A DNA stretch of 49,124 nt from an uncultured Bacteroidota bacterium (GTDB taxonomy: Bacteria > Bacteroidota > Bacteroidia > Bacteroidales > P3), in assembly GCA_902778925.1 (NCBI GenBank), contig CACYZN010000005.1:1-49124 (forward strand). The letters run 5' to 3'. A model generated the notes under the pieces. That model had not been told where the DNA came from. It made no database searches and saw only the letters and a program-made list of their open reading frames with translations. This document shows positions 1-8,191 of the stretch, in pieces. The first letter of the stretch is position 1; each line of letters begins with the position of its first letter. A program made the translations under genes and the position numbers.

Positions 1-627
1 CAGCACCGGTGTCTCCACCTCGAGGTAGCCCTGCTCGTTGAAGAAGGAGCGCATCGTGTTGATTATCTTGGTGCGCTGCACAAAGGTCTCGCGCACCTGC
101 GGGTTGACGATAAGGTCGACGTAGCGCTGGCGGTAGCGCAGCTCGGGGTCGCTGAAAGCGTCGTAGACCACCCCGTCTTTCTCCTTGACGATGGGCAGCG
201 GGCGCAGGCTCTTGCTGAGCACCGTGAGAGTCTTCACATGTATCGAGGTCTCGCCCATCTGGGTCACGAAGACGTAGCCTGTCACACCGATGATGTCGCC
301 AATATCGAGCAGGCGCTTGAAGACGGTGTTGTAGAGGGTCTTGTCCTCGTCGGGGCATATCTCGTCGCGCTTTATGTAAAGCTGTATGCGGCCGTAGCTG
401 TCCTGTAGCTCGACAAACGAAGCGGCGCCCATGATGCGGCGGCTCATGATGCGGCCGGCAATGCTTACTTGTTGGTACAGTGTGTTGTCTTGCGGATAGC
501 GCTCCAGGATTTCGGCGCTGGTGCAGTTCACCTCATACAAGGCGGCGGGGTAGGGATTGATGCCCAACTTCTTCAACTCGGCCAGCGAATTGCGGCGTAT
601 CTGTTCTTGCTCAGTTAGTTCTGCCAT
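1..627 (-). CDS. lysS: Lysyl-tRNA synthetase, class II (5' part, cut by window edge)
   Basis: This enzyme charges tRNA-Lys with lysine in the cytoplasm. The visible 209 residues start MAELTEQEQIRRNSLAELKK. They cover the N-terminal OB-fold anticodon-binding domain (about residues 55-150, with SIAGRIMSRRIMGAASFVEL) and then class II motif 1 around residues 180-209 (RYVDLIVN, FFNEQGYLEVETPVL). The catalytic core (motifs 2 and 3) lies beyond base 1. The ATG at 627-625 is the natural start, and a TAnnTTTG-type promoter element lies 25 bp upstream. The layout is that of the bacterial class II LysS. Identification is secure although only about 40 percent of the protein is present. Confidence 0.95.
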   Translation of the reverse strand, partial: MAELTEQEQIRRNSLAELKKLGINPYPAALYEVNCTSAEILERYPQDNTLYQQVSIAGRIMSRRIMGAASFVELQDSYGRIQLYIKRDEICPDEDKTLYNTVFKRLLDIGDIIGVTGYVFVTQMGETSIHVKTLTVLSKSLRPLPIVKEKDGVVYDAFSDPELRYRQRYVDLIVNPQVRETFVQRTKIINTMRSFFNEQGYLEVETPVL

Positions 628-651
628 TGATGTTGCGTTTTATTTTGGGTG

Positions 652-659
652 CAAAAGTA
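652..659 (-). promoter_or_regulatory. Putative Bacteroidetes -7 box of lysS
   Basis: On the minus strand the sequence TACTTTTG fits the TAnnTTTG consensus of Bacteroidetes promoters. It lies 25 bp before the lysS start. No convincing TTG -33 element is seen about 19 bp upstream, so support is partial. Confidence 0.45.
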
Positions 660-714
660 CTACTTTTATTTAATATGGCGAAATAAACTTTGTATCTGCC
701 GCACAATGTGGTCG

Positions 715-1935
715 CTACTGCTTCACTACCAGACGACGGGTGGTTGGGCCTTGGGTGGTGGTGAGGCGGACCAGATAGATGCCGTCGGGCAGACCTTCTA
801 GGTCGAGGGAACAGCGTGTGACGCCTGCCATGGGGCGGCGCAGCAGCACCTCGCCAGTGGCGGCGACGAGCTCGACCAGCAGTATGGGGGCCGAGGCGGC
901 TACCGTCGCGCTGCCGGTTGCGGGGTTGGGCGAGAGGGAGCAGACAGGGTGGTCGACGGGGCGGCCGATGGCGAGGGAGGAGGTGTCGGGCTCGGTGGTG
1001 CCGAGGTAGAAGAGTGTCGGCGGCCCCCACGGGCTCCAGACGGTGGTGTCGTCGTGTATGGGGCAGGAGTGGTGGCACTCGGCGCGCAGGCGTGCGGCGT
1101 AGTAGACGCCGGAGTCGAGGCCGAGGGCGGTGTAGGCGGTGTCGGCAAGCGAGAGCACGAGGCCCGAGTCGGGCATCACGTTGTAGGGAGCGAGCGAGAG
1201 CTGGTAGCTGCCGTCGCCCAGGGGCCATTGCAGCATGGCATAGTCGTCGCCGCGTTCCACCACCCATGGCGCCTCCGCCATGCAGGTAATCCTCTCTGGC
1301 TGCACGATGGGGAATAATGCCCCCCACCAACCGTGACAAATTGTTCTTTGATACGATGGAAGGTACCAATATTCTTTGTTGTCAGGACCTGAGAATGCTC
1401 GGTATAAACTATAGATACCCAAGTCTCCCGGTTCGGGTAATTCCTTTCGTCTAATTCCGACATAAATATTACCGCTAATGCTATGTGGTTCGTTGAAATA
1501 GAATTCCACGCAGGGGACAATACTATCGTAGTTTACCCCTTCTGCATGGGCATGATAGTGAAAATGGTTGATGCATGAGTAGGCAGTAGAGCTGTCAATT
1601 AGGACGATATCATCGTTTATTTTTTCATACAGGTAAGCTGAATACCGGTCGGGGACTGGTTCGATTTCGTTTAATAAGACTGTTGCTGCAACACCATAGA
1701 CATTAATCCGTATGTCGTTTTCTGTTATTTTTAGTTCATAAGTATTATATGCATTTGCATAACATGCAAGTGGTATAGTATCACCTGGGGCATAAATCGG
1801 AGGAAGTTCCGAGGCCAATGGTGTAAACAGATAGCAAGAATCACCGTACTGCACAGTGTCTTGTGCATGGAGTGTTGTCACTAATGTTGTTAAAGTGAAA
1901 TGTATTGCTATGTAAAATAAGACCTTTTTTTTCAT
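715..1935 (-). CDS. T9SS-sorted secreted protein, function unknown
   Basis: The 406-residue protein has a signal peptide (MKKKVLFYIAIHFTLTTLV... cleaved near LHAQ), so it is exported. Its last 75 residues form a T9SS type A sorting domain (SLSPNPATGSATV at the start, GLPDGIYLVRL near the end), predicting transfer across the outer membrane and anchoring or release at the cell surface. The middle (about residues 215-300) resembles a fibronectin type III-like beta-sandwich (WVVERGDDYAMLQWPLG...YQLSLAPYN). The N-terminal 200 residues match no family I recognise. Base composition changes sharply near 1290: the part coding for the N-terminal half is AT-rich and the rest GC-rich, suggesting a mosaic gene. 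It lies 4 bp downstream of the 145-residue ORF and is probably co-transcribed with it. The start is the ATG at 1935. Confidence 0.8.
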   Translation of the reverse strand: MKKKVLFYIAIHFTLTTLVTTLHAQDTVQYGDSCYLFTPLASELPPIYAPGDTIPLACYANAYNTYELKITENDIRINVYGVAATVLLNEIEPVPDRYSAYLYEKINDDIVLIDSSTAYSCINHFHYHAHAEGVNYDSIVPCVEFYFNEPHSISGNIYVGIRRKELPEPGDLGIYSLYRAFSGPDNKEYWYLPSYQRTICHGWWGALFPIVQPERITCMAEAPWVVERGDDYAMLQWPLGDGSYQLSLAPYNVMPDSGLVLSLADTAYTALGLDSGVYYAARLRAECHHSCPIHDDTTVWSPWGPPTLFYLGTTEPDTSSLAIGRPVDHPVCSLSPNPATGSATVAASAPILLVELVAATGEVLLRRPMAGVTRCSLDLEGLPDGIYLVRLTTTQGPTTRRLVVKQ

Positions 1936-1939
1936 TTAA

Positions 1940-2377
1940 TTAATTTGAACAATTTGTACTAAAAACATAGGTGGTAATTGGTCTATTATCAGATGAAACT
2001 GAGTTGAGAGGGAACGAGGGCGTAATGATATGTTGGATGCTGTATGTTTCTATTTTGTCAACAATAATAACAGGCAGTGTATTGTACTCTGGGCAATTAG
2101 GGTTGGTAAGCGATGCTGGCGGTACCTGAGCGTCTTTATAGAACCATTGTGAGCTGATGCCAGCAAGGTAGAACTTCTTGTCGCGGGTGGTGATGGACTG
2201 GAAGAGAATGCCTTTCAGGTATTCCACATTGGTGGTGTATGACAAGGAGGCGAATGGGTCTATGTAAACAAAGTTGGACTGGAAGGAGCCGTTAAAGAGG
2301 AAATCCTGCATCAGCACCAGCGTTTTGGCGTCAATGGCAAAGGTCAGGTCGCGGGGCTCGGTCTTCATAAGGCTCAT
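1940..2377 (-). CDS. Hypothetical protein, 145 aa
   Basis: I do not recognise this protein. It starts MSLMKTEPRDLTFAIDAKTL, has no signal peptide or membrane segment, and ends TTYVFSTNCSN. An in-frame TAA lies about 30 bp upstream of the ATG, so it is not simply an N-terminally shortened call. It ends 4 bp before the T9SS protein at 1935, and a good promoter lies at 2489-2520, so it can be the first gene of a two-gene unit. Its AT-rich composition matches the N-terminal half of its downstream neighbour rather than the rest of the window. That fits recent transfer, or a remnant of a larger replaced gene. Whether it is translated is uncertain. Confidence 0.5.
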   Translation of the reverse strand: MSLMKTEPRDLTFAIDAKTLVLMQDFLFNGSFQSNFVYIDPFASLSYTTNVEYLKGILFQSITTRDKKFYLAGISSQWFYKDAQVPPASLTNPNCPEYNTLPVIIVDKIETYSIQHIITPSFPLNSVSSDNRPITTYVFSTNCSN

Positions 2378-2488
2378 GGTTAATACTTGTTCGACTGTCG
2401 TTTAAGGGTGAAGTGTTTGGCTGTGGGCTGTAGTAAGGTGTTGATGTGTAGGAGTGTAGGATGGGAAGGTGTGGTGCGTGTATATGTG

Positions 2489-2520
2489 CAAATATACAAA
2501 TAAAATTGAAATGTAAACAA
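2489..2520 (-). promoter_or_regulatory. Putative promoter for the 145-aa ORF and T9SS gene
   Basis: Reading the minus strand, a TTG (2520-2518) is followed after 21 bp by TATATTTG (2496-2489). This matches the Bacteroidetes -33/-7 pattern. It implies a leader of roughly 100 bases before the ATG at 2377. Confidence 0.55.
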
Positions 2521-2579
2521 GGGCCTGCTTTTTTTCTTGATATAAAGTGAAATGCTTTATTGCATTCCCGCCCCGACCC

Positions 2580-2810
2580 CTCCAGAACCTCTTCCCCTCC
2601 GCTTCCGGTAGGGTCGTTGTACTATCGTTGTACTATTGTTGTACTATCGTTGTACTATTGAAAACATAAGAACGATAGTACAACGATAGTACAACAATAG
2701 TACAACGATACATAAGAACGATAGTACAACGATAGTACAACAATAGTACAACGATAGTACAACGACCGAAGGGGAAGGGGAGGGGAACGGGAGCGGAGGG
2801 GGTGGGCCGA
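2580..2810. repeat. Family A palindromic array of 11-bp units, copy 1
   Basis: The array proper spans 2616-2763. Four units of GTTGTACTATC/T (2616-2659) are followed by a core GAAAACATAAGAAC (2660-2673), then three units in the opposite orientation (GATAGTACAAC, with AATAGTACAAC variants), a second partial core (CATAAGAAC, 2711-2719) and four more opposite-strand units to 2763. The whole is a large inverted repeat. GC-rich flanks extend the symmetry (CTTCCCCTCCG on the left, CGAAGGGGAA on the right). It lies between the divergent genes at 2377 and 3078. A second copy is at 46190-46415. No ORF or transposase is inside. Confidence 0.9.
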
Positions 2811-3022
2811 CAGGGGTGAGCTGAGTGGGAACAGGGGGCGGGACTGACTGTGTCGTTTAAAAGGGGTGCCGAGGTCGGTTTGGTGCCGAGATTCGGCGTA
2901 TGTAAATGTCCGTGAAGTGGTGTGATGAGTGTCTTTTTGCTCACTTTCGTCCCTATAATGCGGGGTTTCGCCACCAGGTGGGTGTATTTCGCCACTTTTG
3001 CCGGTTTCATGGAACAATGACG

Positions 3023-3052
3023 TTGGTGGGACGAAAAATAGTGGTATTTTTG
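3023..3052 (+). promoter_or_regulatory. Putative promoter of the truncated acyl-CoA synthetase-like gene
   Basis: TTG at 3023-3025 is followed after 19 bp by TATTTTTG at 3045-3052. Spacing and both boxes fit the Bacteroidetes consensus, and the ATG follows 25 bp later. This suggests the downstream gene is transcribed even though its product is shortened. Confidence 0.6.
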
Positions 3053-3077
3053 CATCCGAAATTGAAAAAGAACGGCT

Positions 3078-3812
3078 ATGAATAGACATGACAATCCTAC
3101 CCGACTGTTTGACATAGTCGCCGAGCGTGCTTCGCGCGGCTCGCGCCGACCCTGTTTTCGATATGGCGATGTGCGATTGACGGCAGAGGAATATCTGCGC
3201 CAGGCCGAACGCCTCAGTCTGTGGCTTGTGGGCCATGGCTTGCGGCGAGGCGAGGCGGTGGCCTTGATTTCCGACAACCGCCCCGAGTGGAATATAATAG
3301 ATATAGGTGTGATGCAAGCAGGCGGTGTGCTGTTGCCGTTGTGCAAGGGTCTTTCGGCCGAGGAATATGTGGAGTGCCTCACGCAGGCCGGTGTACGTAC
3401 CCTGTTTGTGGAGGATTGCGAGTTGCTTTCCCGATTCCGTCTACTGTTGCCTCAGGTGGAGTCGGTAGAGCAGGTGGTGCTCTTGTCTGGTGATGCCGAG
3501 GTGTTGACGCTGAATGCATTGCTGGCCGAAGAGGTATGTGCAGAAGAGGAGCCTACGGTGGAACGGCGCCGCAATATGGTGACTACCGACGACGTGTGCA
3601 CGCTGGTGTATACCGGTGGCGGAACCTACAGCCGGTTGACGCACCGCCAGCTGTTGTGTGATATAGAGGCTATGGCAGAGGTGGAAGTTGCCGGCCGCCA
3701 TGCGGCCAGCGGCAACAAGGCACTCTGCACCCGCTACGGGCGCTTGCAGAATTATGCTTGCCAGATGGTCGGGCGCACGGTGGAATATCCGGTGCGCGAG
3801 GCTGTGGCTTAG
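3078..3812 (+). CDS. Truncated AMP-binding (acyl-CoA synthetase-like) protein
   Basis: The first 200 of 244 residues align in pattern with the N-terminal part of long-chain acyl-CoA synthetases (FadD type): TRLFDIVAERA, FRYGDVRLTAEEYLRQAERLSLWL, GEAVALISDNRPEWNIIDIGVMQAGGVLLPL. Family members have over 550 residues; here the protein stops after the first third of the adenylation fold. The phosphate-binding motif that should read YTSGTTGxPKG is replaced by YTGGGTYSRLTH, a deletion of its core. The last 40 residues do not look like the family. It cannot be a working ligase as seen. A good promoter and intact reading frame argue against plain decay, so a repurposed fragment is possible; a pseudogene remains the simpler reading. 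Its stop overlaps the convergent peptidase gene by 4 bp. Confidence 0.7.
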   Translation: MNRHDNPTRLFDIVAERASRGSRRPCFRYGDVRLTAEEYLRQAERLSLWLVGHGLRRGEAVALISDNRPEWNIIDIGVMQAGGVLLPLCKGLSAEEYVECLTQAGVRTLFVEDCELLSRFRLLLPQVESVEQVVLLSGDAEVLTLNALLAEEVCAEEEPTVERRRNMVTTDDVCTLVYTGGGTYSRLTHRQLLCDIEAMAEVEVAGRHAASGNKALCTRYGRLQNYACQMVGRTVEYPVREAVA

Positions 3813-4378
3813 TTTAAGATACGGCGTATGGAATGGAGCGCATGCGAGTAGGCGTGCGCTTTTTCGTTGTAGATACCCTGCGAGTCGAGGGTGTCGATGC
3901 GCACGCAGCCCGAGGCGTGCACTATGTGGCCGTCGCCGAGGCAGATGCCCACGTGCACGATGCGGCCTTCGGGGTTGTGGAAGAAGGCCAGGTCGTCGCG
4001 GCGGGCGTCGCAAAGGCATACCTCGACACCGGCGGTGGCCTGCTGCGAGGCGTCGCGTGGGAGCCAGATGCCGTTGGCCTTGAAGCAAATCTGTGTGAGC
4101 CCGGAGCAGTCGATGCCTCCGGTTGAGCGGCCACCCCACAGGTAGGGGGTGCCCAGGAAGAGGCTGGAGGCCAGGTCGGCGGCATCGGCAAAGGGGGCGA
4201 ATTGCTTGTTGTCGACCCAGCCGCGGTAGCCGTCGTAGTGCGAACAAAGCAGGCTCCATTTCTCCTGATGCTCAACGATGTCGGCGGTATCGCCCAGTAC
4301 GAGTTGGTTGACCATCTCGGCGCGGTCGCTGGGGGTGGCGCGCATGGGGACGGCGGCAAGGTGGCAATAGGCTTTCAT
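3809..4378 (-). CDS. NlpC/P60 family cell-wall peptidase with SH3-like domain
   Basis: This is a 189-residue cysteine peptidase of the NlpC/P60 family, which cuts gamma-D-glutamyl-diamino acid bonds in peptidoglycan peptides. Residues 1-60 form an SH3b-like domain (MRATPSDRAEMVNQLVLGD, WSLLCSHYDGYRGWVDNKQF). The catalytic domain follows, with Cys91 in GIDCSG, His142 in HVGI and His154 in HASG, the expected Cys-His-His triad. It resembles Bacteroidetes dipeptidyl-peptidase VI-like enzymes that trim muropeptides. No signal peptide is visible, which fits a cytoplasmic recycling role. It lies 9 bp downstream of the DUF4294 gene and is likely co-transcribed with it. Confidence 0.9.
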   Translation of the reverse strand: MKAYCHLAAVPMRATPSDRAEMVNQLVLGDTADIVEHQEKWSLLCSHYDGYRGWVDNKQFAPFADAADLASSLFLGTPYLWGGRSTGGIDCSGLTQICFKANGIWLPRDASQQATAGVEVCLCDARRDDLAFFHNPEGRIVHVGICLGDGHIVHASGCVRIDTLDSQGIYNEKAHAYSHALHSIRRILN

Positions 4379-4387
4379 GGTGCAGGT

Positions 4388-5089
4388 TTAGATTTGGCCG
4401 CGTTCAATCGAGATGCAGATGCGGTTGATGAGGTCGTCCTTCTTGTTGCGTTTGGGGTCGAAGGTGTCCTTCAGGTTGTAGCCAAAGAGTTTGGCCAGGG
4501 CTTGGTATAGGCCGGCGCGCAGTGAGCCGCGCAGCTCGCCCACGATTTTGTAGGCGGTACGGTTGGTCTCGCGGTCGATGAGCTTGATGAGCACCAGACC
4601 CTGGGAGAAGGTGTAGTTGGATATTTCGCCTTTGTACTGTGCCAACAGGTCGCGCTCGGCTTCCTTGATGGCGGCCTTGCGCTCCTTGCGCGGCAGGGCG
4701 GCAATCTCGACCTCGAGGGCGTCGAGGCGGCGCTTGCCTTCCTGGGCATAGGGCAGCATGAGGCGCACGTTGCGTATCAGCTTGGCGTTGCTTTTTATCT
4801 CCTTTGGTGTCAAGAGCATGCCGTCGGCATAGATGGTGACCTCGCGAAGGTTGTAGAGGGGCACAGTGTCGCCGTCGAGTATGGTGCCAAAAGTATAGTG
4901 CCCTTTGTTGGCGGGTTGCGGGTCGGGAGTGGCGGCGGCTATGGTTGGCAGTTTGACGTGGCTCCGCAGCATGGGGCCGTTGCCGACTCCGCGCACAGGG
5001 CGACGGGTCGGTGCATCCTGCGCCGAGATTGCCGTGGTGGCGGTCAGCAGCAGTGCAAGCAGTGCAAGGCGGATGGTGGTCGTTTTCAT
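4388..5089 (-). CDS. DUF4294 domain-containing exported protein
   Basis: The 233-residue protein has a signal peptide (MKTTTIRLALLALLLTATTA, cleavage near ISAQ) and a DUF4294 domain from about residue 65 (GTILDGDTVPLYNLREVTIY). A lysine/arginine- and glutamate-rich helical middle follows (RKERKAAIKEAERDLLAQYKG), then LVLIKLIDRETNRTAYKIVGELRGSLRAGLYQALAKLFGYNL. This family is widespread in Bacteroidetes and of unknown function; it is exported, probably periplasmic. Length and motif order are typical. It is followed after 9 bp by the NlpC/P60 gene. Confidence 0.85.
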   Translation of the reverse strand: MKTTTIRLALLALLLTATTAISAQDAPTRRPVRGVGNGPMLRSHVKLPTIAAATPDPQPANKGHYTFGTILDGDTVPLYNLREVTIYADGMLLTPKEIKSNAKLIRNVRLMLPYAQEGKRRLDALEVEIAALPRKERKAAIKEAERDLLAQYKGEISNYTFSQGLVLIKLIDRETNRTAYKIVGELRGSLRAGLYQALAKLFGYNLKDTFDPKRNKKDDLINRICISIERGQI

Positions 5090-5174
5090 GTCGTTTATAA
5101 CGTTGTTTCTAATGATTTAGTATTACAAATGTCGAGAAACATGCATTTTGGACGAAAAAAATGCAATATTTTTC

Positions 5175-5203
5175 TTGTAGAATAGGAAAAGTTTGTATCT
5201 TTG
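5175..5203 (+). promoter_or_regulatory. Putative promoter of the SPFH operon
   Basis: TTG at 5175-5177 and TATCTTTG at 5196-5203 are separated by 18 bp, a good Bacteroidetes promoter. The SPFH start lies 63 bp downstream. It is the only strong promoter seen for the five-gene plus-strand unit. Confidence 0.6.
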
Positions 5204-5265
5204 CATTCGAAATGACATCAAAATAATATCACTTAATAGAGGCAAACGAATTAAAATACAATGAT

Positions 5266-6219
5266 ATGGAAACAAAAGAAAGAAACAAGAAAATGAGTGT
5301 GGCGAACAACGGATTCCTGCACTTGATCATCAATCTGGTGCTACTTTGCCTGGCGGTGTGGCTATGCATTGTGGCTGGCGAAAAAGAGAATGCCATTGCC
5401 GGTGTCGTCGGTGGCCTGTGCTGGGTGCTGTGGGGCTTCCATCTGCCAGGCTTCATGGTTATCCAACCCAACCAGTGTCGAGTGCTGACCTTCTTTGGCC
5501 GCTACAGTGGCACGGTGACCGACAACGGCTTCTTCTGGACCAATCCTTTCTACGTGAAGCGCAAGCTCTCGTTGCGAGCACGTAACATGGACGTGCCCCC
5601 CATCAAGGTGAATGATAAGTGTGGCAACCCGATAATGATCGGTTTGGTGCTGGTGTGGCGCATCAAAGATACCTACAAGGCCTGCTTCAACATCGACGTC
5701 GAGGGTGCTGCCCAGCCTACCCACCGCCAGATTGGTACCGACAACAGTACCGTGCAGCAGCAGCTTAAAGGCTACGACAACTTCGTGTCGGTGCAGAGCG
5801 ACTCGGCCCTTCGCAAGGTGGCGAGCCTCTTCGCCTATGACAACCTCGAGGATCTGAACGAGGTGACGCTACGTAACGGTGGCGACGAGGTGAACCGCCG
5901 CCTGGAGCAAGAGATTAGCAAGCACCTCGAGATAGCCGGTATCGATGTGGTCGAGGCCCGTATCAACTACCTAGCCTACGCCCAAGAGATAGCCAGTGTG
6001 ATGCTCAAGCGGCAGCAGGCCGAAGCCATCATCGCCGCCCGCGAGAAGATTGTGGAAGGCGCTGTCTCGATGGTCGATATGGCCCTGCGGAAGCTGGCTG
6101 CCGACAACGTGGTGGAGATGGACGAAGAGCGCAAGGCCGCCATGGTGAGCAATCTGATGGTGGTGCTTTGCGGCGACGAAGGTGCCACGCCGGTATTGAA
6201 TACTGGTAGTATATACTAA
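5266..6219 (+). CDS. SPFH (band 7) domain membrane protein
   Basis: This 317-residue protein has two hydrophobic segments near the N-terminus (about residues 18-37 and 43-62) and then an SPFH/band 7 domain (PGFMVIQPNQCRVLTFFGRYSGTV; FYVKRKLSLRARNMDVPPIKVNDKCGNPI; LVWRIKDTYKACFNIDV). A helical C-terminal region carries EISKHLEIAGIDVVEARINYLAYAQEIASVMLKRQQAEAI. SPFH proteins such as stomatin, flotillin and HflK/C scaffold membrane microdomains and modulate partner proteins. In Bacteroidetes this subfamily usually sits next to a small ribbon-helix-helix protein; here that partner lies three genes on, with an ABC exporter between. The start is the ATG at 5266; an overlapping ATG at 5261 opens only a short frame. 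Confidence 0.9.
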   Translation: METKERNKKMSVANNGFLHLIINLVLLCLAVWLCIVAGEKENAIAGVVGGLCWVLWGFHLPGFMVIQPNQCRVLTFFGRYSGTVTDNGFFWTNPFYVKRKLSLRARNMDVPPIKVNDKCGNPIMIGLVLVWRIKDTYKACFNIDVEGAAQPTHRQIGTDNSTVQQQLKGYDNFVSVQSDSALRKVASLFAYDNLEDLNEVTLRNGGDEVNRRLEQEISKHLEIAGIDVVEARINYLAYAQEIASVMLKRQQAEAIIAAREKIVEGAVSMVDMALRKLAADNVVEMDEERKAAMVSNLMVVLCGDEGATPVLNTGSIY

Positions 6220-6236
6220 AGAACAATATACAGGAT

Positions 6237-7013
6237 ATGGAAGAGATACTGAAAGTCGAGGGGTTGAGCAAGACGTTCACCCTCTCGCGTAAACAACAGA
6301 AGATTGAGCGCACGGCCGACCGACGCAAGGTTGCGGTCGACAACCTTTCATTTGTGGCCGGCAAAGGCGAGATATTCGGCCTGCTGGGTCCAAACGGTGC
6401 CGGCAAGACTACTACCCTGCGTATGCTGAGCACGCTGATTAAGCCCGACAGTGGCGACGCCATACTCGACGGCTACAGTGTGGTGTCCGACCCTGCCATG
6501 GTGCGCTCCAAGATAGGCTTCCTTACGTCAGAGCTCAAGCTTGAAGACTTCTTTACCCCCAACTACCTGTTCGACTTCTTCAGCGAGTTGCACGGCGTGG
6601 AGCCCGAGGTATGCAAGGAACGCAAGCAGAAGATGTTCGAGCGGTTCGGTATCGACAAGTTTGCCGAGGTGAAGGTGGCTAACCTGAGTACCGGAATGAA
6701 ACAGAAGCTGTCGTTGGTTATCTCGCTGGTACACGATCCCGAGGTCATCATCTTCGACGAGCCCACCAACGGGCTCGATGTACTCACCGCCCGTACGGTG
6801 ACCGACTACCTGCAGGAGCTGCGTGCCGAGGGTAAGACCATAATACTGAGCACACACATCTTCAGCCTCGTGGAGCGCCTGTGCGACCGCGTGGGCGTCA
6901 TCATCGACGGACGTCTGGTGGCCTGTGGCGCACTGGACGAGGTGTGCGACGGCATGAGCATAGAAGACCGTTTCTTCAATATGTACAAAGAAGTGAAAGG
7001 AGGTGAAGAATGA
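6237..7013 (+). CDS. ABC-2 type transporter ATP-binding protein (NatA-like)
   Basis: The 258-residue ATPase carries Walker [10 protein letters not shown] (51-59), signature LSTGMKQK (150-157), Walker B VIIFDE (170-175) and the H-loop STHIF (His207). It energises export through the permease encoded next. The closest recognisable group is NatA, the sodium/drug exporter ATPases. It starts 17 bp after the SPFH stop, and its last 4 bp (ATGA) overlap the permease start, which suggests translational coupling. The substrate cannot be read from sequence. Confidence 0.92.
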   Translation: MEEILKVEGLSKTFTLSRKQQKIERTADRRKVAVDNLSFVAGKGEIFGLLGPNGAGKTTTLRMLSTLIKPDSGDAILDGYSVVSDPAMVRSKIGFLTSELKLEDFFTPNYLFDFFSELHGVEPEVCKERKQKMFERFGIDKFAEVKVANLSTGMKQKLSLVISLVHDPEVIIFDEPTNGLDVLTARTVTDYLQELRAEGKTIILSTHIFSLVERLCDRVGVIIDGRLVACGALDEVCDGMSIEDRFFNMYKEVKGGEE

Positions 7014-8191
7014 AAAGCAACACATGGACAATAATCAAGAAAGAGTTTGCACGCTTCTTCGGCGACCGCCAGCTGCTGTTCACCACGGTGATTATGCCGG
7101 GCCTGCTGATATACATCATCTACAGCCTTATGGGCAACGGCATACAGAAGATGGTTACCGAAGGTGCCGGCGAGGTGGTGACAATGCGCGTGGAGAATAT
7201 GCCCACAAGCCTGGCGCCGATGTTCTCTACCATGGACAGCAGTCTGGTAGTGGTGGAGCAGCCGGTGACCGATGCCGACATTGCCATGCTCGAGGATAAA
7301 GAAATCAACGCCGTGTTGGTGCGCTTTCCCGAGCGCTTCGAGGAGGCTCTGGCCGGCGTGCAGGTGGCCGATAGCGGCATGCTGCCCAACGTGGAGATTT
7401 ACTACAACAGCACCAACAACGCCGCTAGCCGTGTGTACATGACGGTGAGCACGGTGCTGGGCAATATAGGGCGCACCTTCACTGTCAATGTGCCGCAGGA
7501 CGAGGGACAGCGCTTCGACCAAGCTACCGACGAGAGCATCGGTGCCATGATATGGAGCAAGATACTGCCCATGCTTATCATCATGATGCTCTTCAGCGGT
7601 GTGATGGCCATCGCCCCCAGCGCCATTGCCGGCGAGAAAGAGCGCGGCACCATAGCCACCCTGCTGGTGACGCCGATGAAGCGCAACGAGCTGGCCCTGG
7701 GCAAGATTGTCTCCCTCAGCGCTATCGCACTGCTCAGCGGCATCTCGAGTTTTGTCGGTATTGCCCTCTCGTTGCCCAAGATGGTGGGCATGGGGGATAG
7801 TGTCGACCTGGGCTTCCACTACACCACGAGCGACTATGTGGCTCTGCTGCTGGTCATCCTTGCCTCGGTGCTCATCATGGCGTCGGCTGTCAGCCTGCTG
7901 TCGGCCTTGGCTAAGGACGTGAAAAACGCCGGCACCATGGTGGTGCCCTTCATGCTGGTGGTGATGCTGGCCGGTTTGCTGCCGATGTTCCAGAATGGTG
8001 CCTCTGACTCGTTGGTAGTGTACCTCATACCCTTCTACAACAGCATTGAGGTGATGACCGCTGTCTTCTCGCACGAACTTGCGTGGACGCCGGTCATCGT
8101 CACCCTGGTCTCCGATGTGGTCTACACCGGCATCGCCGTGTGGGGCCTGACCAAGATGTTCAACAGCGAAAAGATCATGTTTGCCCGATGA
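7010..8191 (+). CDS. ABC-2 type transporter permease (NatB-like)
   Basis: This 393-residue inner-membrane permease has the NatB/ABC-2 layout. One N-terminal membrane segment (FTTVIMPGLLIYIIYSLM) is followed by a large extracytoplasmic domain (about residues 45-180) and then a block of five or so membrane helices (ILPMLIIMMLFSGVMAIAPSAIAGEKERGT..., LSAIALLSGISSFVGIALSL, VALLLVILASVLIMASAVSL, VVPFMLVVMLAGLLPMF). The motif GEKERGTIATLLVTPM is typical of this family. It overlaps the ATPase gene before it and the ribbon-helix-helix gene after it, each by an ATGA. Confidence 0.92.
   Translation: MKSNTWTIIKKEFARFFGDRQLLFTTVIMPGLLIYIIYSLMGNGIQKMVTEGAGEVVTMRVENMPTSLAPMFSTMDSSLVVVEQPVTDADIAMLEDKEINAVLVRFPERFEEALAGVQVADSGMLPNVEIYYNSTNNAASRVYMTVSTVLGNIGRTFTVNVPQDEGQRFDQATDESIGAMIWSKILPMLIIMMLFSGVMAIAPSAIAGEKERGTIATLLVTPMKRNELALGKIVSLSAIALLSGISSFVGIALSLPKMVGMGDSVDLGFHYTTSDYVALLLVILASVLIMASAVSLLSALAKDVKNAGTMVVPFMLVVMLAGLLPMFQNGASDSLVVYLIPFYNSIEVMTAVFSHELAWTPVIVTLVSDVVYTGIAVWGLTKMFNSEKIMFAR

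Noticed and set aside
2616-2763. Family A array as a CRISPR
   Set aside because: Units are 11 bp, contiguous without unique spacers, and inverted in the second half; no cas genes nearby.
2633-3382. Minus-strand frames crossing the family A array (CTIVVLS-type repeats)
   Set aside because: The repeated peptide merely reflects three 11-bp units making 33 bp; the frame runs antisense into the acyl-CoA-synthetase-like gene.
3441-4259. Minus-strand 272-residue frame across the peptidase and acyl-CoA-synthetase-like gene
   Set aside because: It is out of phase with the NlpC/P60 gene, whose catalytic motifs lie in the other frame.
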